From: Methanohalophilus mahii DSM 5219
Lineage (GTDB): Archaea > Halobacteriota > Methanosarcinia > Methanosarcinales > Methanosarcinaceae
DNA: 64,000 nt
Direction of reading: 5' to 3'
Assembly (NCBI RefSeq): GCF_000025865.1
Contig: NC_014002.1
Location: forward strand, 1,054,001-1,118,000
Below the pieces are notes generated by a model. It saw only the letters and a program-made list of their open reading frames with translations. It was not told the DNA's origin and made no database searches. Positions 28,601-37,381 of the stretch are shown one piece after another. The first letter of the stretch is position 1. Each line of letters begins with the position of its first letter. A program made the position numbers and the translations under genes.

Positions 28601-28702
28601 GGTCAAAGTTTTGCCAGAGCCAGGACCTGCGAGTATGAGAAGTGGCCCGTCTGTATAATCAACTGCTTGTGATTGTGAAGGATTGAGTTTAATATCTCCC
28701 AA
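25646..28702 (-). CDS. UvrD/PcrA-type helicase fused to an Fe-S RecB-family nuclease
   Basis: 1018 residues. Superfamily 1A helicase: AGPGSGKT (25-32), TFSEKAAGEM, LVDEFQDTNYAQ (DExQ box), DDDQCIYRFRGA, LDRNYRSS and VMTIHQSKGKEAKVVF. The C-terminal 250 residues are a PD-(D/E)xK nuclease: GGVIDRID, then IVIDYKTSKSP, with cysteines in MECPLKF and CYFCDYKGIC. These four match the Fe-S staple of AddB and Cas4. It is an AddA-like or PcrA-Cas4-like enzyme that could unwind and resect double-strand breaks; repair and defence roles are both possible. The start is TTG, 8 nt after GGGGT. Confidence 0.88.
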   Translation of the reverse strand: MGDIKLNPSQSQAVDYTDGPLLILAGPGSGKTLTITEKVVNIVDEGFSPDRILALTFSEKAAGEMEERIENRIGESSGITVSTFHSYCNDLLKEFSLYAGINQGTRLISQEHSHVWGINNIDSFGFENIAIPNRPYDLITSLLEGVSQLHDHLVGPQELQEYVKRKLDENIDEQERDDLLKLADLARFYSHYQEYKRDHNFMDYDDMISMVCRLLESNEVVRNQIRNRYDYVLVDEFQDTNYAQLYLINLIADGTNLTCVADDDQCIYRFRGAYLSNIKQLQDYYASLEKIPLDRNYRSSSQIVQLSQQLIATNPEREDKTLHSHNGDGEKIKVVKTPDDTSEANWVADEIQRLIEEENIAPDEIFVLTRKRADGKKYSDALKGKMIPVEYVGNLQLKNYPIVQEALAYMHIVADPFNNGIAFARILAREGVSEHDLQKINTMAKKLSRETELEGDGIYSVLQHYLDDVPIIQKALVKSILTRLNELIDYRKNHLPSDTVKYLLSEKTDLYKSQLLADTFTSRRNIHILNSLTSMVEDLELVDGGSEFARAVEYLELVFNLDIGDEETSEENTVKVMTIHQSKGKEAKVVFVCDLADRHLPLRFTKKQFRVPRELEKGVQRDVEDKILHLEEERRLAYVAMTRAREKLYLTFPEKYAGNKRGVKPSEFVTQLDYESNPLIEYIETDRLQDTETVVTESPLKKKQDEYLRLMNMYAGQGQMKQALESLVVLTQLKEIEDKGNLAVFNIEDFLKTTPRDIEELEALVNEEMPPLVDSDMRFSASKVRQYMECPLKFKYSNVLNIPIPQKTFFQTGTDVHSVFEQLSRYRMQGKSIDMELANRILDETWDGSVFDSQTHEQQELDRVRQMLEYWFEFEKSNVNETIAVEEKFNLKLDGAQFGGVIDRIDQTPEGEYIVIDYKTSKSPLSKNKMPEDVQLALYCQAVRERYGKYPVKAGLMYVNPNIRDLRLMDVNQSQINSVLDGVREIVADIKAEDFEIREEPNCYFCDYKGICEWYNHQ

Positions 28703-28820
28703 TTTTTAGTACCCCATTTACAATTTTATTATATAGCAAATGATTATATTCATTTTGTATAAGTTTTGTTATTTTTTTGAGTGACTGAGGTGTTGCAATA
28801 TTATTGAGTCAGTATTGATA

Positions 28821-28931
28821 GTATGTCATGTTTGTCAATATATCAGAGAAATGATTAAAGAAATGGGTGCAGAAAACCTTATTCCAATACATACTGAAAA
28901 ACCAGAAATGTTTTTCGAGGAAAAATCATAA
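28821..28931 (+). pseudogene. C-terminal remnant of an MBL-fold ribonuclease/hydrolase
   Basis: About 36 codons ending in TAA at 28929-28931. The reading YIREMIKEMGAENLIPIHTE followed by KPEMFFEEK matches the C-terminal end of beta-CASP/RNase J-like MBL proteins (L-I-P-I-H-T-E is the diagnostic block). Nothing upstream continues the frame, so only the last piece of a gene survives. Confidence 0.55.
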
Positions 28932-29229
28932 AGTACTCCATCCGAGCAGCGATCATTCTCCCCAACCAATTGCCCCCCATTGATTGAGTCTATCCTATAG
29001 ATGTTTATTCAAACTAAACGGTTTATCAATCTTGGATCTACGCTTCATAATCGTGCAAAGTATTCTTAAAAAACCCACCTTCTTCCATTCAGAATAAGAC
29101 ATGTAAAGGACCTTCTACCTCAACTCCTCTGAATTATCCCTTTCACTCTTATAGACAGGATTCACAAACACCAAATTCTTTCGGAAACAGAAGTGAATGA
29201 ATGGTTTGTTCTACTTTTTGTTCACATAT
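28932..29229. other. Intergenic, no gene seen
   Basis: Non-coding by eye on both strands; probably decayed sequence beside the hydrolase remnant. Confidence 0.4.
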
Positions 29230-30210
29230 TTATATGGAATCGTCACTTTCTTTTAAGGACACTTTCCTGATCCAAAGTAATGCATGGGATATAATTCCAA
29301 GAACAGGCAATTCAATCAACGGACCTATTACAAGGGCCAATGCAATAAAAGGCTCTTCTGGAAATGCAGTTAATGCAATCGCCAGCACTATAGGGGAGTT
29401 ACGTGCAAGCGTGGTCAGGTTCAAACTGGCAGTATCCTGATAAGAAAAATTGAGATATCTACCGACAATTTGCCCTGTAATAAATACGATAACAAAGAAT
29501 AACAGAACAGGGAGGATGAGTTTCAATAATATCAGTGGATTCTGAACCAGTTGTTCACCCTGTGAAGCAAACATGGATATTATTGCAAGGTTTAGAAAAG
29601 AGAACTGCAAATGATCAAGTTTAGGAAAAATCCTTTTCTCAAGCCAGTATTCGCCTTTTAGTATTGGAATGGTCTTTTTTGTAATAGGGGACATAAGGAA
29701 AGGAACAAAAAGCACAAGAAGCACACTTTCAAACAATATGCCAATATCAATTGTTGCGATTGTTCCGGCAAAGATCAGCAGATATACCGGCAGCAATATT
29801 AACTGGAGAATCAGATTCATCGGGAGAATAGACGCAGAAAGTGGCACATTGCCACGTGCAATTCCTGTGAAAAGCAGATACCAGTCTGTACATGGAGTAA
29901 CCATCAACATAATGAAACCTATCCAAAGAGCAGGCACATCTCTTAAAAAGATAAAACCGAGGACAAATGCCAGCAGTGGATTGAAAATGAAATTAATACC
30001 GCCACTGACACTCGCAAACTTCCAATTTTTAAAAGAATTTCTCAGTTGGTTAAGAGGAACCTGTAAAAATATCCCATACAGCATAATCATCAGAAAAGGA
30101 ACAATAAAAGAGGCTGCGTAATTTCGGACAGTAGTGTTTTGCCCCAGAATTAATCCGGCAATAACAGAGCCTAATATGAAGAAAGATTGATATTTTTCAA
30201 TATTGACCAT
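29230..30210 (-). CDS. ACR3-type arsenite/bile-acid-symporter family transporter
   Basis: 326-residue integral membrane protein with about ten hydrophobic segments and the BASS/ACR3 fold. Characteristic features are the conserved Cys-containing segment MVTPCTDWYLLFTGIARGN in the TM4 region and LTTLARNSPIVLAIALTAFP near TM9. Members extrude arsenite or antimonite, while others carry organic anions. No arsR or arsC lies nearby, so the substrate is uncertain. GGGGAAC precedes the ATG. Confidence 0.82.
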   Translation of the reverse strand: MVNIEKYQSFFILGSVIAGLILGQNTTVRNYAASFIVPFLMIMLYGIFLQVPLNQLRNSFKNWKFASVSGGINFIFNPLLAFVLGFIFLRDVPALWIGFIMLMVTPCTDWYLLFTGIARGNVPLSASILPMNLILQLILLPVYLLIFAGTIATIDIGILFESVLLVLFVPFLMSPITKKTIPILKGEYWLEKRIFPKLDHLQFSFLNLAIISMFASQGEQLVQNPLILLKLILPVLLFFVIVFITGQIVGRYLNFSYQDTASLNLTTLARNSPIVLAIALTAFPEEPFIALALVIGPLIELPVLGIISHALLWIRKVSLKESDDSI

Positions 30211-30677
30211 TTTGTTCCCCTATAAATTATACAGTTAATTTGTTCTCGATGACAGGAAAGGACCGATTATCAAATCTGTTCACACTGTTACAGAAAATAT
30301 TCCTCCAAATGACTTAAACGTTACTTAACGTTCTATGTCTTCATTACAGGGTATGGAGTATAAGGGGGAGGAAATCCACTATTTTATAGTGAATGATTTA
30401 CTTTATGAAAAACCGATATGATGGGCCTGGCAATCAGGTTGTCAGTATACTCCATCACTTCGACACAGCCCGGAGGTCCGCAAAAGGCATGGGTTTCTTG
30501 TAACGAATGTGCAGAAATATACAATTTTTTTGCACCCATTTCGTTTGGTTTTTTTTATTCACAAGGGCAAACAATTTTTCCAATTCCTTTTCCGCGATTT
30601 ACATCGATATTTTTAAAGCAAACGTGTTATATACATATCGTTCCAATTACTAATAGTCTAATTTGGGCGAGTAAAAA
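30211..30677. other. Intergenic region upstream of psiE-like gene
   Basis: Divergent promoter region. No gene found; contains the TATA candidate for the psiE-like gene and a GC-richer stretch near 30420-30500 with no recognisable feature. Confidence 0.4.
30627..30636 (+). promoter_or_regulatory. TATA box for psiE-like gene
   Basis: TTATATACAT lies 41-50 nt before the ATG at 30678, which would give a leader of about 20-25 nt. Confidence 0.45.
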
Positions 30678-31109
30678 ATGATTAATCATGATCAAGTATT
30701 TGATACAGTTATAAGATATGTCACTTTTTCCATTCTTTATATACTGTTAATAGCAATAATTGTGGGATTGTTAAATCTTATCTATAATGTTGGATATATC
30801 ACATATGAAATTCTTGGCGGCAATTTTATCCATATAAGTTTCATCGATGTAGTTGTTGGCGTTCTTACAATTTTTATCCTTATTGACCTTTTCAAGACTT
30901 TCGTTGATTATCGCGAACATAAACGAATCAGACTTGTATACATAACAGATGCTACTATTTTGATAGTTATGCGTGAAATAGCAGTGGGCGTTTATGTAAG
31001 TCGAATCGAATATGAATTTATTTTAAGTTTATCAATATTACTACTTGTATTAGGTATAATACGACTATTATCTGTAAAATATCCTAATACTGACGGCAAA
31101 AATAACTAA
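30678..31109 (+). CDS. PsiE-family membrane protein
   Basis: 143 residues with four predicted membrane helices (about 15-40, 55-75, 90-112 and 120-138). The pattern TFVDYREHKRIRLVYITDAT and the following IVMREIAVGVYV match the phosphate-starvation-inducible PsiE family. The biochemical role of PsiE is unknown. No Pho-like operator could be recognised. It is a single gene followed by transposase debris. Confidence 0.75.
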   Translation: MINHDQVFDTVIRYVTFSILYILLIAIIVGLLNLIYNVGYITYEILGGNFIHISFIDVVVGVLTIFILIDLFKTFVDYREHKRIRLVYITDATILIVMREIAVGVYVSRIEYEFILSLSILLLVLGIIRLLSVKYPNTDGKNN

Positions 31110-31185
31110 TACTGATTGCGACACTGGACACTGTTCAGTCAAGAAATAAATAGGTTTTTCATCCACTATTTAAAGGGGATGAAAA

Positions 31186-31524
31186 ATGGAACTGGATGCA
31201 TTATTGGATTTAATGCCGGTAGACATTAAATCTTTCGTGCAAAGGAAGAGTAGGACCTAAAAGCCATAGCACTATCCATACTTGTGTACCAGCACGGACT
31301 GAGTTTGAGGAAAACTTCCGAACTATTAGCATATCTTGGTTAACCGATGAGCTACGGGGAATACATTACTGGGTACAGAAATTCAGCTGGTGCGTACAGT
31401 CTTATGATGGTAAATTACCAGAAACAATAGTAGTTGATGAGACAAAAGTACAGATTGGAAGCGAGTAATGGTTCTTATATGCGGCTATAAATCCCGAATC
31501 CAAAAGAATAGTATATCATAGCAA
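31186..31524 (+). pseudogene. Broken DDE transposase (insertion sequence relic)
   Basis: Translation in shifting frames gives a transposase-like start (MELDALLDLMPVDIKSFVQR), then ALSILVYQHGLSLRKTSELL, then IVVDETKVQIGSE and WFLYAAINPESKRIVYH. The VDET-K block holds the first catalytic aspartate of a DDE enzyme. At least two frameshifts and several stops interrupt it, and the C-terminus is missing. No terminal inverted repeats could be identified. Confidence 0.7.
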
Positions 31525-31542
31525 CATTATACTGCTCAAAAA

Positions 31543-32298
31543 TCAGGTTTTATCTTTCTTAAGGCAAATGTACCAATCGGAACATTTCAATTCCTTATCT
31601 TCCATACGCTTCTTTGCATCTTCATAGGAAAGAGGAGTAGGTACTATGACATCATCACCGGGATTCCAGTTAACAGGAGTATCTACTTTTTCCGAATCTG
31701 TTTTCTGGATTGCCTGAAGGATACGTTTTATTTCATCAAGGTTTCTGCCATTGGAAATTGGATAAAAGGCCATATAGCGGATGCGTGACTCCGGGTCGAT
31801 TATGAATATTCCCCTAACCGGTTGGGTATTTATGATTTCGTTTTCATCAGTTGCCTTGTTCGCCCGAATGTCCTGAATGTCCTGAATATATCTCATATAC
31901 CTTTTGTTCTCAGAAGGCTGGAGCATCCCATATTTTTTTACTATTGACAACCCCTGGTCTTCTACTATAGGAAATTCCACATCTATGCCCGAGATATCAT
32001 TGAATTCCACCTTTTCCTTTATAGAGCGTAACCAGGAAATGTGTGATTGTACACTGTCAACTGACAGGCCAAGAAGTTCGGTATTTAGCTGCCTCAATTC
32101 TGCCTGCATCTTTGCAAACATGATAAATTCAGTGGTACATACAGGCGTAAAATCTGCAGGGTGGCTGAAAAAAATTACCCATCTACCTTCATAATCTTTT
32201 GGAAAATTCACTTCCCCATGTGTGGTACGGGCCCTGAAAGAAGGAGCAATTTCCCCCATCATTGGAATTCTGATAGTCATATATTCATTTTGTTCCAC
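31543..32298 (-). CDS. Peroxiredoxin (Prx6-like, archaeal thioredoxin peroxidase)
   Basis: 251 residues, the long archaeal Prx6-like form. The peroxidatic cysteine is C54 in DFTPVCTTEF. The resolving cysteines are probably the C-terminal pair in LKCSDWYIC, as in Aeropyrum ApTPx. It reduces hydrogen and organic peroxides, protecting an anaerobe during oxygen exposure. The start is GTG, with GGGGTG 5 nt upstream. No reductase partner adjoins. Its 3' end is immediately next to the transposase relic. Confidence 0.9.
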   Translation of the reverse strand: MEQNEYMTIRIPMMGEIAPSFRARTTHGEVNFPKDYEGRWVIFFSHPADFTPVCTTEFIMFAKMQAELRQLNTELLGLSVDSVQSHISWLRSIKEKVEFNDISGIDVEFPIVEDQGLSIVKKYGMLQPSENKRYMRYIQDIQDIRANKATDENEIINTQPVRGIFIIDPESRIRYMAFYPISNGRNLDEIKRILQAIQKTDSEKVDTPVNWNPGDDVIVPTPLSYEDAKKRMEDKELKCSDWYICLKKDKT

Positions 32299-32595
32299 AA
32301 TAACACCCCATTTGTCTGATCATTCTTATATTCAGTTTGTAGTTGTATATTTAGGTTTTTACAATTTTTACTTCGTCTATTTATAACAAGGGTTGCATTT
32401 TTATCCTACCATAACCCGCATTTCAAAAAAGTGAACGTGCTATTTTTGATTTTACCCTCTTGGAATTAGTGCATATATATATTTAAACTTTTTTTAAAAT
32501 TTAGATATGTTGATATATATCAAATGCCTATTCTTAACTAACTAAACAAATCTGAAAGATATAATAAAGTATCTGACAGATTGGGAGTGGTATAA

Positions 32596-33516
32596 ATGGT
32601 GGAAACAAGTTTAACGGAGAGTTTATACACGGCTATAGGGGATGCCTTTTTTTACATTCCTGCAGTAATTGCCGTAATTATCTTTGTACTGATTGGCTGG
32701 ATAGCAGGCAGAACACTGGGAAAAATAGGAGCGAAGCTGATTGAGAAAACCGGTTTGGATGCTACGGTTGATAACACATTTATAGGAAATATGTTGCAAA
32801 GGGCTGAAATTACAACGAAAGATTTTTTCGGCGCTGTAATTAAATGGTTCGTATACATTATATTTGCTGCAATAATTATTGATTATCTGGAGATCGGTGT
32901 AGTAGCAGATTTCATAACCTTGTTACTTGCTTATGTACCGCTGGTTATAGCAGCATCCATAGTACTTGTAATCGGTCTCATAATCGTTGATTTTGTTGCC
33001 CGCACAACCGCAACTATACTTTCAGCAACAGGCGTGGATGAAAAACTGGAACAGGGACCCGCAGGCGGACCTATAAAGGCATCAAATATGAAACCCTCGG
33101 CAATGATCGCCGGAGTAATAAAATTATTTGGTTACCTGTTTTTTATTGCAGCCGCAGCCAACATCTTACAGCTGGAACTGATTACTGATTTCCTGGTTGC
33201 TGTGACAGCATATATTCCAAGATTGCTACTGGGTGTTTTAATTCTCGCTCTCGGTTTGCTATCAGTGGATTTCCTTATGGATTACGTAAAGGCCACGATC
33301 CAGGAAATGGATGTAGAAGGAGCTGAGGTATTTACTCCATTGCTTAGAGGATTTTTGTTCCTGGTAGTGATCCTCATTGCACTGGATACTATGCTTGTGG
33401 ATACAGGTATTCTATATACATTCCTGGAACCATTGGGATGGGGTATTGCTGTAGTAGTAGCCTTTAAGTGGGGTATAAAGGACGCTCTTGTGGAATACGC
33501 AAAGCAAAACAAGTAA
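32596..33516 (+). CDS. Membrane protein with conserved TM-helix repeats (mechanosensitive-channel-like)
   Basis: 306 residues, nearly all membrane. Three similar units of two helices are visible, each ending in a glycine-rich helix such as VIIFVLIGWIAGRTLGKIGA, VLVIGLIIVDFVARTTATIL and VLILALGLLSVDFLMDYVKA. This is the conserved TM-helix family (PF05552) related to MscS/CmpX proteins, but lacks the MscS beta domain. Role is probably osmotic or membrane stress. The ribosome binding site is an unusual GGGAGTGG 5 nt before the ATG, perfectly complementary to the loop of the hairpin RNAs at 34.8 and 60.6 kb. Confidence 0.8.
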   Translation: MVETSLTESLYTAIGDAFFYIPAVIAVIIFVLIGWIAGRTLGKIGAKLIEKTGLDATVDNTFIGNMLQRAEITTKDFFGAVIKWFVYIIFAAIIIDYLEIGVVADFITLLLAYVPLVIAASIVLVIGLIIVDFVARTTATILSATGVDEKLEQGPAGGPIKASNMKPSAMIAGVIKLFGYLFFIAAAANILQLELITDFLVAVTAYIPRLLLGVLILALGLLSVDFLMDYVKATIQEMDVEGAEVFTPLLRGFLFLVVILIALDTMLVDTGILYTFLEPLGWGIAVVVAFKWGIKDALVEYAKQNK

Positions 33517-33837
33517 AACCCCTCTTTCTTTTTTTCTTCAAATAACTAATGTTCATGTAATGCAAAGCACCCTGGAGGACCTTCTCTTCTTTCAGTTAGA
33601 ATCGGACATATCCAGAATCTGCTGATAGACTCATCTGAATTGTCCTTTTCAATCAGATTCAGAAACTGTAAGTGCAACAATCAACCTGAAAGGCTCCTGC
33701 AAAAATCCTGAATGAGCAGCAAGACCATCAGTATTAATATCCTCAGTCATTCTATCTCAATTAAAGCCTGCCCATAATTGAACATAACATTAATTTTATA
33801 CATAATAAGATTAAAAATTATACGAGGAATCCTGAAT
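33517..33837. other. Intergenic, no gene seen
   Basis: A T-rich stretch follows the stop of the upstream gene (CCTCTTTCTTTTTTTC) and may terminate it. The rest shows no coding frame. The segment near 33610-33680 has weak similarity to 29090-29160 (both contain CTGAATT.TCC.TTTCA), too short to interpret. Confidence 0.35.
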
Positions 33838-33841
33838 TTAA

Positions 33842-34423
33842 AGGCGCTGGCAATTAATATTTCTGGTAACGTTCATTGCGGTAATAATTGCATTCATTCT
33901 TTTGCAGGCAATTGCTACACCCCTCGAAATGATCGAGAGAGCGGCAGGTCTTTTTGCATATTATTTCATCTTTCTGGCAATCCTGTCCTCTGAATACATG
34001 AAATAATATGAAAAAGGTGTTCGGACAGGGTTTTATCAGGGTTCACCATCATCTTGCACGTCCTGGGATTTCACTGATGCTGCTTCATCCAATTGCATTT
34101 GCATTTGAAAAACAAAGCATATCGGTCTTTATCCCTGTATTCTATCCGTTAATGGACTTTCTGGAACTTGCAGGCAGACCGGCTTTTTATCTAATTATAA
34201 TAGCAGTCGCAGCAGGTATTTACAGGAAACATTTATCCGTAAGTAGAAAAGGATCCACTACTTGAACTATCCGGCCTTTTTGCTGGTCTTTATCCATTCC
34301 TGGTTAATTGGAACTGACCTGAATTCCGGTATTATGCAGTTACTCTGGGTTTGCATGGCCCTGATAATCACAGCAATATTTGTGCACAAGCACATCATAC
34401 CAAAAAGAGTATGTGAATTGTAA
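33842..34423 (+). pseudogene. Frameshifted ferric-reductase-like transmembrane protein
   Basis: Three overlapping pieces in two frames make one membrane protein. The first (to 34006) includes FIAVIIAFILLQAIATPLEM. The second (34008-34265) contains RVHHHLARPGISLMLLHPIA, with heme-ligand-like histidines. The third (34259-34423) contains NYPAFLLVFIHSWLIGTDL. The histidine positions and helices fit the ferric reductase-like transmembrane (cytochrome b-type) family. Frame changes near 34005 and 34260 break it. Whether it is truly dead or a sequence error cannot be told here. Confidence 0.6.
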
Positions 34424-34424
34424 C

Positions 34425-34835
34425 GTGGTCCAAACAATAAAGTATTCAAATTAAAAGACTTAACATCCTTTGCATTCTTGCATTCTGTTTCATGTACTAC
34501 AAAAATACTAAAACCCAATTTCTTCTTTCAAACCCATTGGTCCCATTTAAAAAGAGGTGTTTCTAATCTATAAATGCGGCTATTTATTCACCTCACAGCC
34601 ATGTATATATTGAGGAGATGATACTTCCCAGGAATTACGGTGGATCTTCCATACCAGACCGCTAATATTTGTCTGGTGAAATTAGTTCTTAATAGCAATG
34701 CCTTGTGTATTATCCGGATATTACCTTAACACAAAGCATGAAATTTTAAAGCCGGTTTAACATTTCAAAACAAAGAGTATATATGTAATATTCAACTACA
34801 TTAATATTAATCAGTTCGCTTAATAATGGGGTGAT
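34425..34835. other. Intergenic, no gene seen
   Basis: AT-rich. A TATA-like TATATATG at about 34769 points rightward toward the hairpin locus, and nothing else could be supported. Confidence 0.3.
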
Positions 34836-34885
34836 ATGAGCGGGCTGGGGAGTGGGGGTACTAGAAAAGGTAATTACCCGCTCAT
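34836..34885 (-). ncRNA. Hairpin RNA candidate, family I copy 1
   Basis: A perfect 9-bp stem, ATGAGCGGG (34836-34844) with CCCGCTCAT (34877-34885), encloses a 32-nt loop. The loop reads, on the minus strand, CTTTTCTAGTACCCCCACTC followed by CCC. A second locus at 60565-60617 has the same loop on a different but also perfect stem. I place it on the minus strand because TGTATATACA lies 22 nt upstream of the stem on that strand in this copy and 32 nt in the other. Strand and ends are inference. Confidence 0.6.
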
Positions 34886-35130
34886 CAATAAAGAATGGGT
34901 TTTCGCTGTATATACATGTTTTGCCCGAATTTCTAACCTTAATAATAATTAAAGGCATCTAGCTAAAGCATTGTACATAAATTCATACAAATACATCATA
35001 AAGGCAGTAATAATATTACATACAGATCTAAACCAATTCATAATGAAATGAGCATTAAATAATTATTCTGAATGAACATAATATTGTCATTGATGATTGC
35101 ATTTCTAGATCATTAAAAGGGAATATCGAA
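34886..35130. other. Intergenic, promoter of the 35131 gene
   Basis: AT-rich, no gene. Contains the hairpin RNA promoter and the leader of the membrane protein gene. Confidence 0.3.
34907..34916 (-). promoter_or_regulatory. TATA box for hairpin RNA copy 1
   Basis: TGTATATACA, identical in copy 2 of the family (60649-60658). In both, a GGCAA-containing A-rich stretch precedes it on the minus strand. As it is palindromic it cannot itself prove direction. Confidence 0.45.
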
Positions 35131-35541
35131 ATGCCTGAAGAAAATAAGCGCAGGACAGCATTCATAATAGCTATAATAGTAGGGTTTCTTGATATCCTTA
35201 TACTTTATCTCGGGACAATCAGGCCGGCCCACATAGGCTGGGCGGTAGCCAGTACAGGAATAATAACTTTCCTGGGAACACTGATGTTGATCAACCATCT
35301 TTCCAAATCCACAGATTTCGATAAAGGAGAAGTCAGGAAAGCAATGACAGGATCTTTCATCGTGGTTTATTTTTCACTTGTATCCCTGCTTACATTAACC
35401 GATATAGGCATCTCAGATACAGAGTTAGCCAAAACCATAATCGCGCATTTCACCTACCTTGTAGGAATCGTTGTTGTATTCTATTTTGGATCCAGAGCAG
35501 TTGAGAACTATTTAGATCTGCCTCAGAAGCCGGAAAAATAA
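35131..35541 (+). CDS. Small four-helix membrane protein, unknown function
   Basis: 136 residues with four hydrophobic segments (about 9-28, 36-56, 73-92, 104-124) joined by short charged loops; the N-terminus MPEENKRRTAF is positively charged and likely inside. No recognised family. No strong ribosome binding site before the ATG. It stands alone between the hairpin RNA locus and the duplicated segment. Confidence 0.6.
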   Translation: MPEENKRRTAFIIAIIVGFLDILILYLGTIRPAHIGWAVASTGIITFLGTLMLINHLSKSTDFDKGEVRKAMTGSFIVVYFSLVSLLTLTDIGISDTELAKTIIAHFTYLVGIVVVFYFGSRAVENYLDLPQKPEK

Positions 35542-35620
35542 TAATCATTTCAAATATTTAAAAAAGAAGAGACACAAAAATACCCGTCCCTTCTTCTGCA
35601 TTTATTCCAACAACAGATAT

Positions 35621-36229
35621 TCAGTAATGTTCACTTTTACCGGGAATCATCCTGTGGACCCGTTGTTGATACTTCCTGTATTCATCACCAAACTGTGCCA
35701 CCAGCCTTGTTTCCCAGTGCAGCGACCCCAAGTAAAGGTATATGCTCGCCAGCAGGTATATCACAAGCAGGTTTACCGTCATGAAGGGAGTAAACCAGAT
35801 GATAATCAATCCCGTAAGCAGGAAAGGGTCCCTCACCCACCGGTATATACCCTGGATTTTCAGGGACTCAGCATTATTGGCATTGGGACCGGCCAGCTGG
35901 GCACCAATTCTGAACCTGTGTGGAGCATCCTGCAGAGCCCTCGGTGCAACCAGGGCGGCAGCCAGCTGTACCCCTACCATCAGCCACCTCCACGGAGAAG
36001 GTACGATGTATAAAAGAGGGCCCGGATTTTTGTAGAGCAGGTAGACAAGCGGCAAAATCGTAATAACTGCAATGAGGCTGTATGCCGGCATATACAGCGT
36101 TTCTGCCCGTGAACCCAAAACCCGCATGAGTCGGCGTTTGAATGGCAGGCTGGCCAAGAAACTGTGAATGGCTGCAAACGCCACAAGACAAAAAACAAGG
36201 ATAATCGTAGATGAAACCAGTTCCAGCAC
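35621..36229 (-). CDS. NnrU / isoprenylcysteine-methyltransferase-like membrane protein (intact copy)
   Basis: 202-residue integral membrane protein with about five helices. The C-terminal half carries the ICMT/NnrU-type signature: IYRWVRDPFLLTGLIIIWFT and, near the end, WETRLVAQFGDEYRKYQQRV. Related proteins methylate isoprenyl-cysteine or membrane lipids, or belong to NnrU of denitrification; the substrate here is unknown. The start is probably GTG just after an AAAGGAGA. A decayed second copy lies at 39332-39925, part of a segmental duplication together with the divergent gene at 36473. Confidence 0.75.
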   Translation of the reverse strand: MLELVSSTIILVFCLVAFAAIHSFLASLPFKRRLMRVLGSRAETLYMPAYSLIAVITILPLVYLLYKNPGPLLYIVPSPWRWLMVGVQLAAALVAPRALQDAPHRFRIGAQLAGPNANNAESLKIQGIYRWVRDPFLLTGLIIIWFTPFMTVNLLVIYLLASIYLYLGSLHWETRLVAQFGDEYRKYQQRVHRMIPGKSEHY

Positions 36230-36472
36230 TCTCCTTTTTTGTATGAATAAACCTTTTTATTATTTGTAATCTAACAGTAACCTGTAATATCTTTGGATAA
36301 ACCAACTATCTAAATGTTACGAAAAATATTGTGATTTTGTTCTGGATGCAATAACTACAAGATAAAGATAATATTTATTTCTGTTTTTCTTTTACATGAC
36401 AAAAATATATTAATTTAGCCCTAGTTCATTACAAATCAATTTATCAGGCAGCAAATACCACATTGAATATTT

Positions 36473-37116
36473 ATGGTTGGTGAACAATTTTTCTATTGGA
36501 TTGGTGAAAACACTGCTACGATCACTTCTGTTGTCAGTATAATCACAGTAGGAATATGGGGTTTCTATGCACATCTTTTGTACAGGGATTGCAGTAACTG
36601 GATTCATCCCAGGATATTAATACAGCAATCCCCGGCAGCAGGGCAAATTCACTTTGCTTGCTTACCAATATGAGTGAAAAGATACTGAATGTGACATGTG
36701 TATTTGTGGTTGGATACGGAGAAAAGAGGAGTATCTATAAAAAGAAAATTACTGATTACGAACAATTCACTACCGAAACCCAAACAGGTCAGATCACACA
36801 TATAAAAAGTATACAGGAAAGGTCCCTGTATCCGGGGGATTTGATCTGTCTGGGTAGATTTGACTCACTGTTGCAAAAATTAGAAAATACAGACAATGAT
36901 CCGATTCGTAGTCTGGAAATACGGGTTGTAGCTTTTTTTGGTGCCAGGGATGAACCAATAGGAGCCTATCGAAGATTTCTGGTTCATTCAGAACAGGGAG
37001 GATTTATAAGGCAAATTAGTCCAAATGGTCTGAAAACAGAACAGATGACCACGTTTTTACAAAGAAGGGAAATTGGATACTGGATACAGGATTGTCTCAA
37101 TGAAGAACCCGACTGA
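36473..37116 (+). pseudogene. Unknown one-helix protein, copy 1 (single-base frameshift)
   Basis: The N-terminal frame (36473-36673) gives a membrane-anchored start (EQFFYWIGENTATITS, then IITVGIWGFYAHLLYRD). The rest continues in another frame to 37116, with a soluble domain containing VFVVGYGEKRSIYKKKIT, PGDLICLGRF and LEIRVVAFFGARDEP. Comparison with copy 2 (40248-40707) shows one base missing near 36635 (CCCCGGCAGC against CACCGGGCACC). If not an error, the full 210-residue protein is not made. Function unknown. Confidence 0.65.
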
Positions 37117-37381
37117 GAAAACTTATTCAAATATTAACAAGTTACTCCAAAAAACTCCTGGCAACGTAGTTTGTTATTGCCATACTTCTATAATATACTA
37201 CACCTAAATTTACCTTAACCTGATAATTCGTTTTATGAGGAAAAGACAGTATTTACAATTTAAGAAAGACAAATATCAAACCTGATCTTACTTACAGAAT
37301 TTAAGCGGAAGCACATATATACAATACTGAACGATATTTTATATGGAATAAATACAGCAAAAATATTCTTCGTTTGGGGAA

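Noticed and set aside
22825-28702. Calling the OLD and UvrD genes a canonical Gabija system
   Set aside because: The helicase is about 1000 residues with its own nuclease, the genes are not adjacent and an opposite-strand gene intervenes.
29090-29160. A repeat shared with 33610-33680
   Set aside because: Similarity is short and patchy; could be chance in AT-rich sequence.
34746-34958. Minus-strand 70-residue frame across the hairpin RNA locus
   Set aside because: It spans the palindromic stem and TATA box, has no ribosome binding site and no protein-like pattern.
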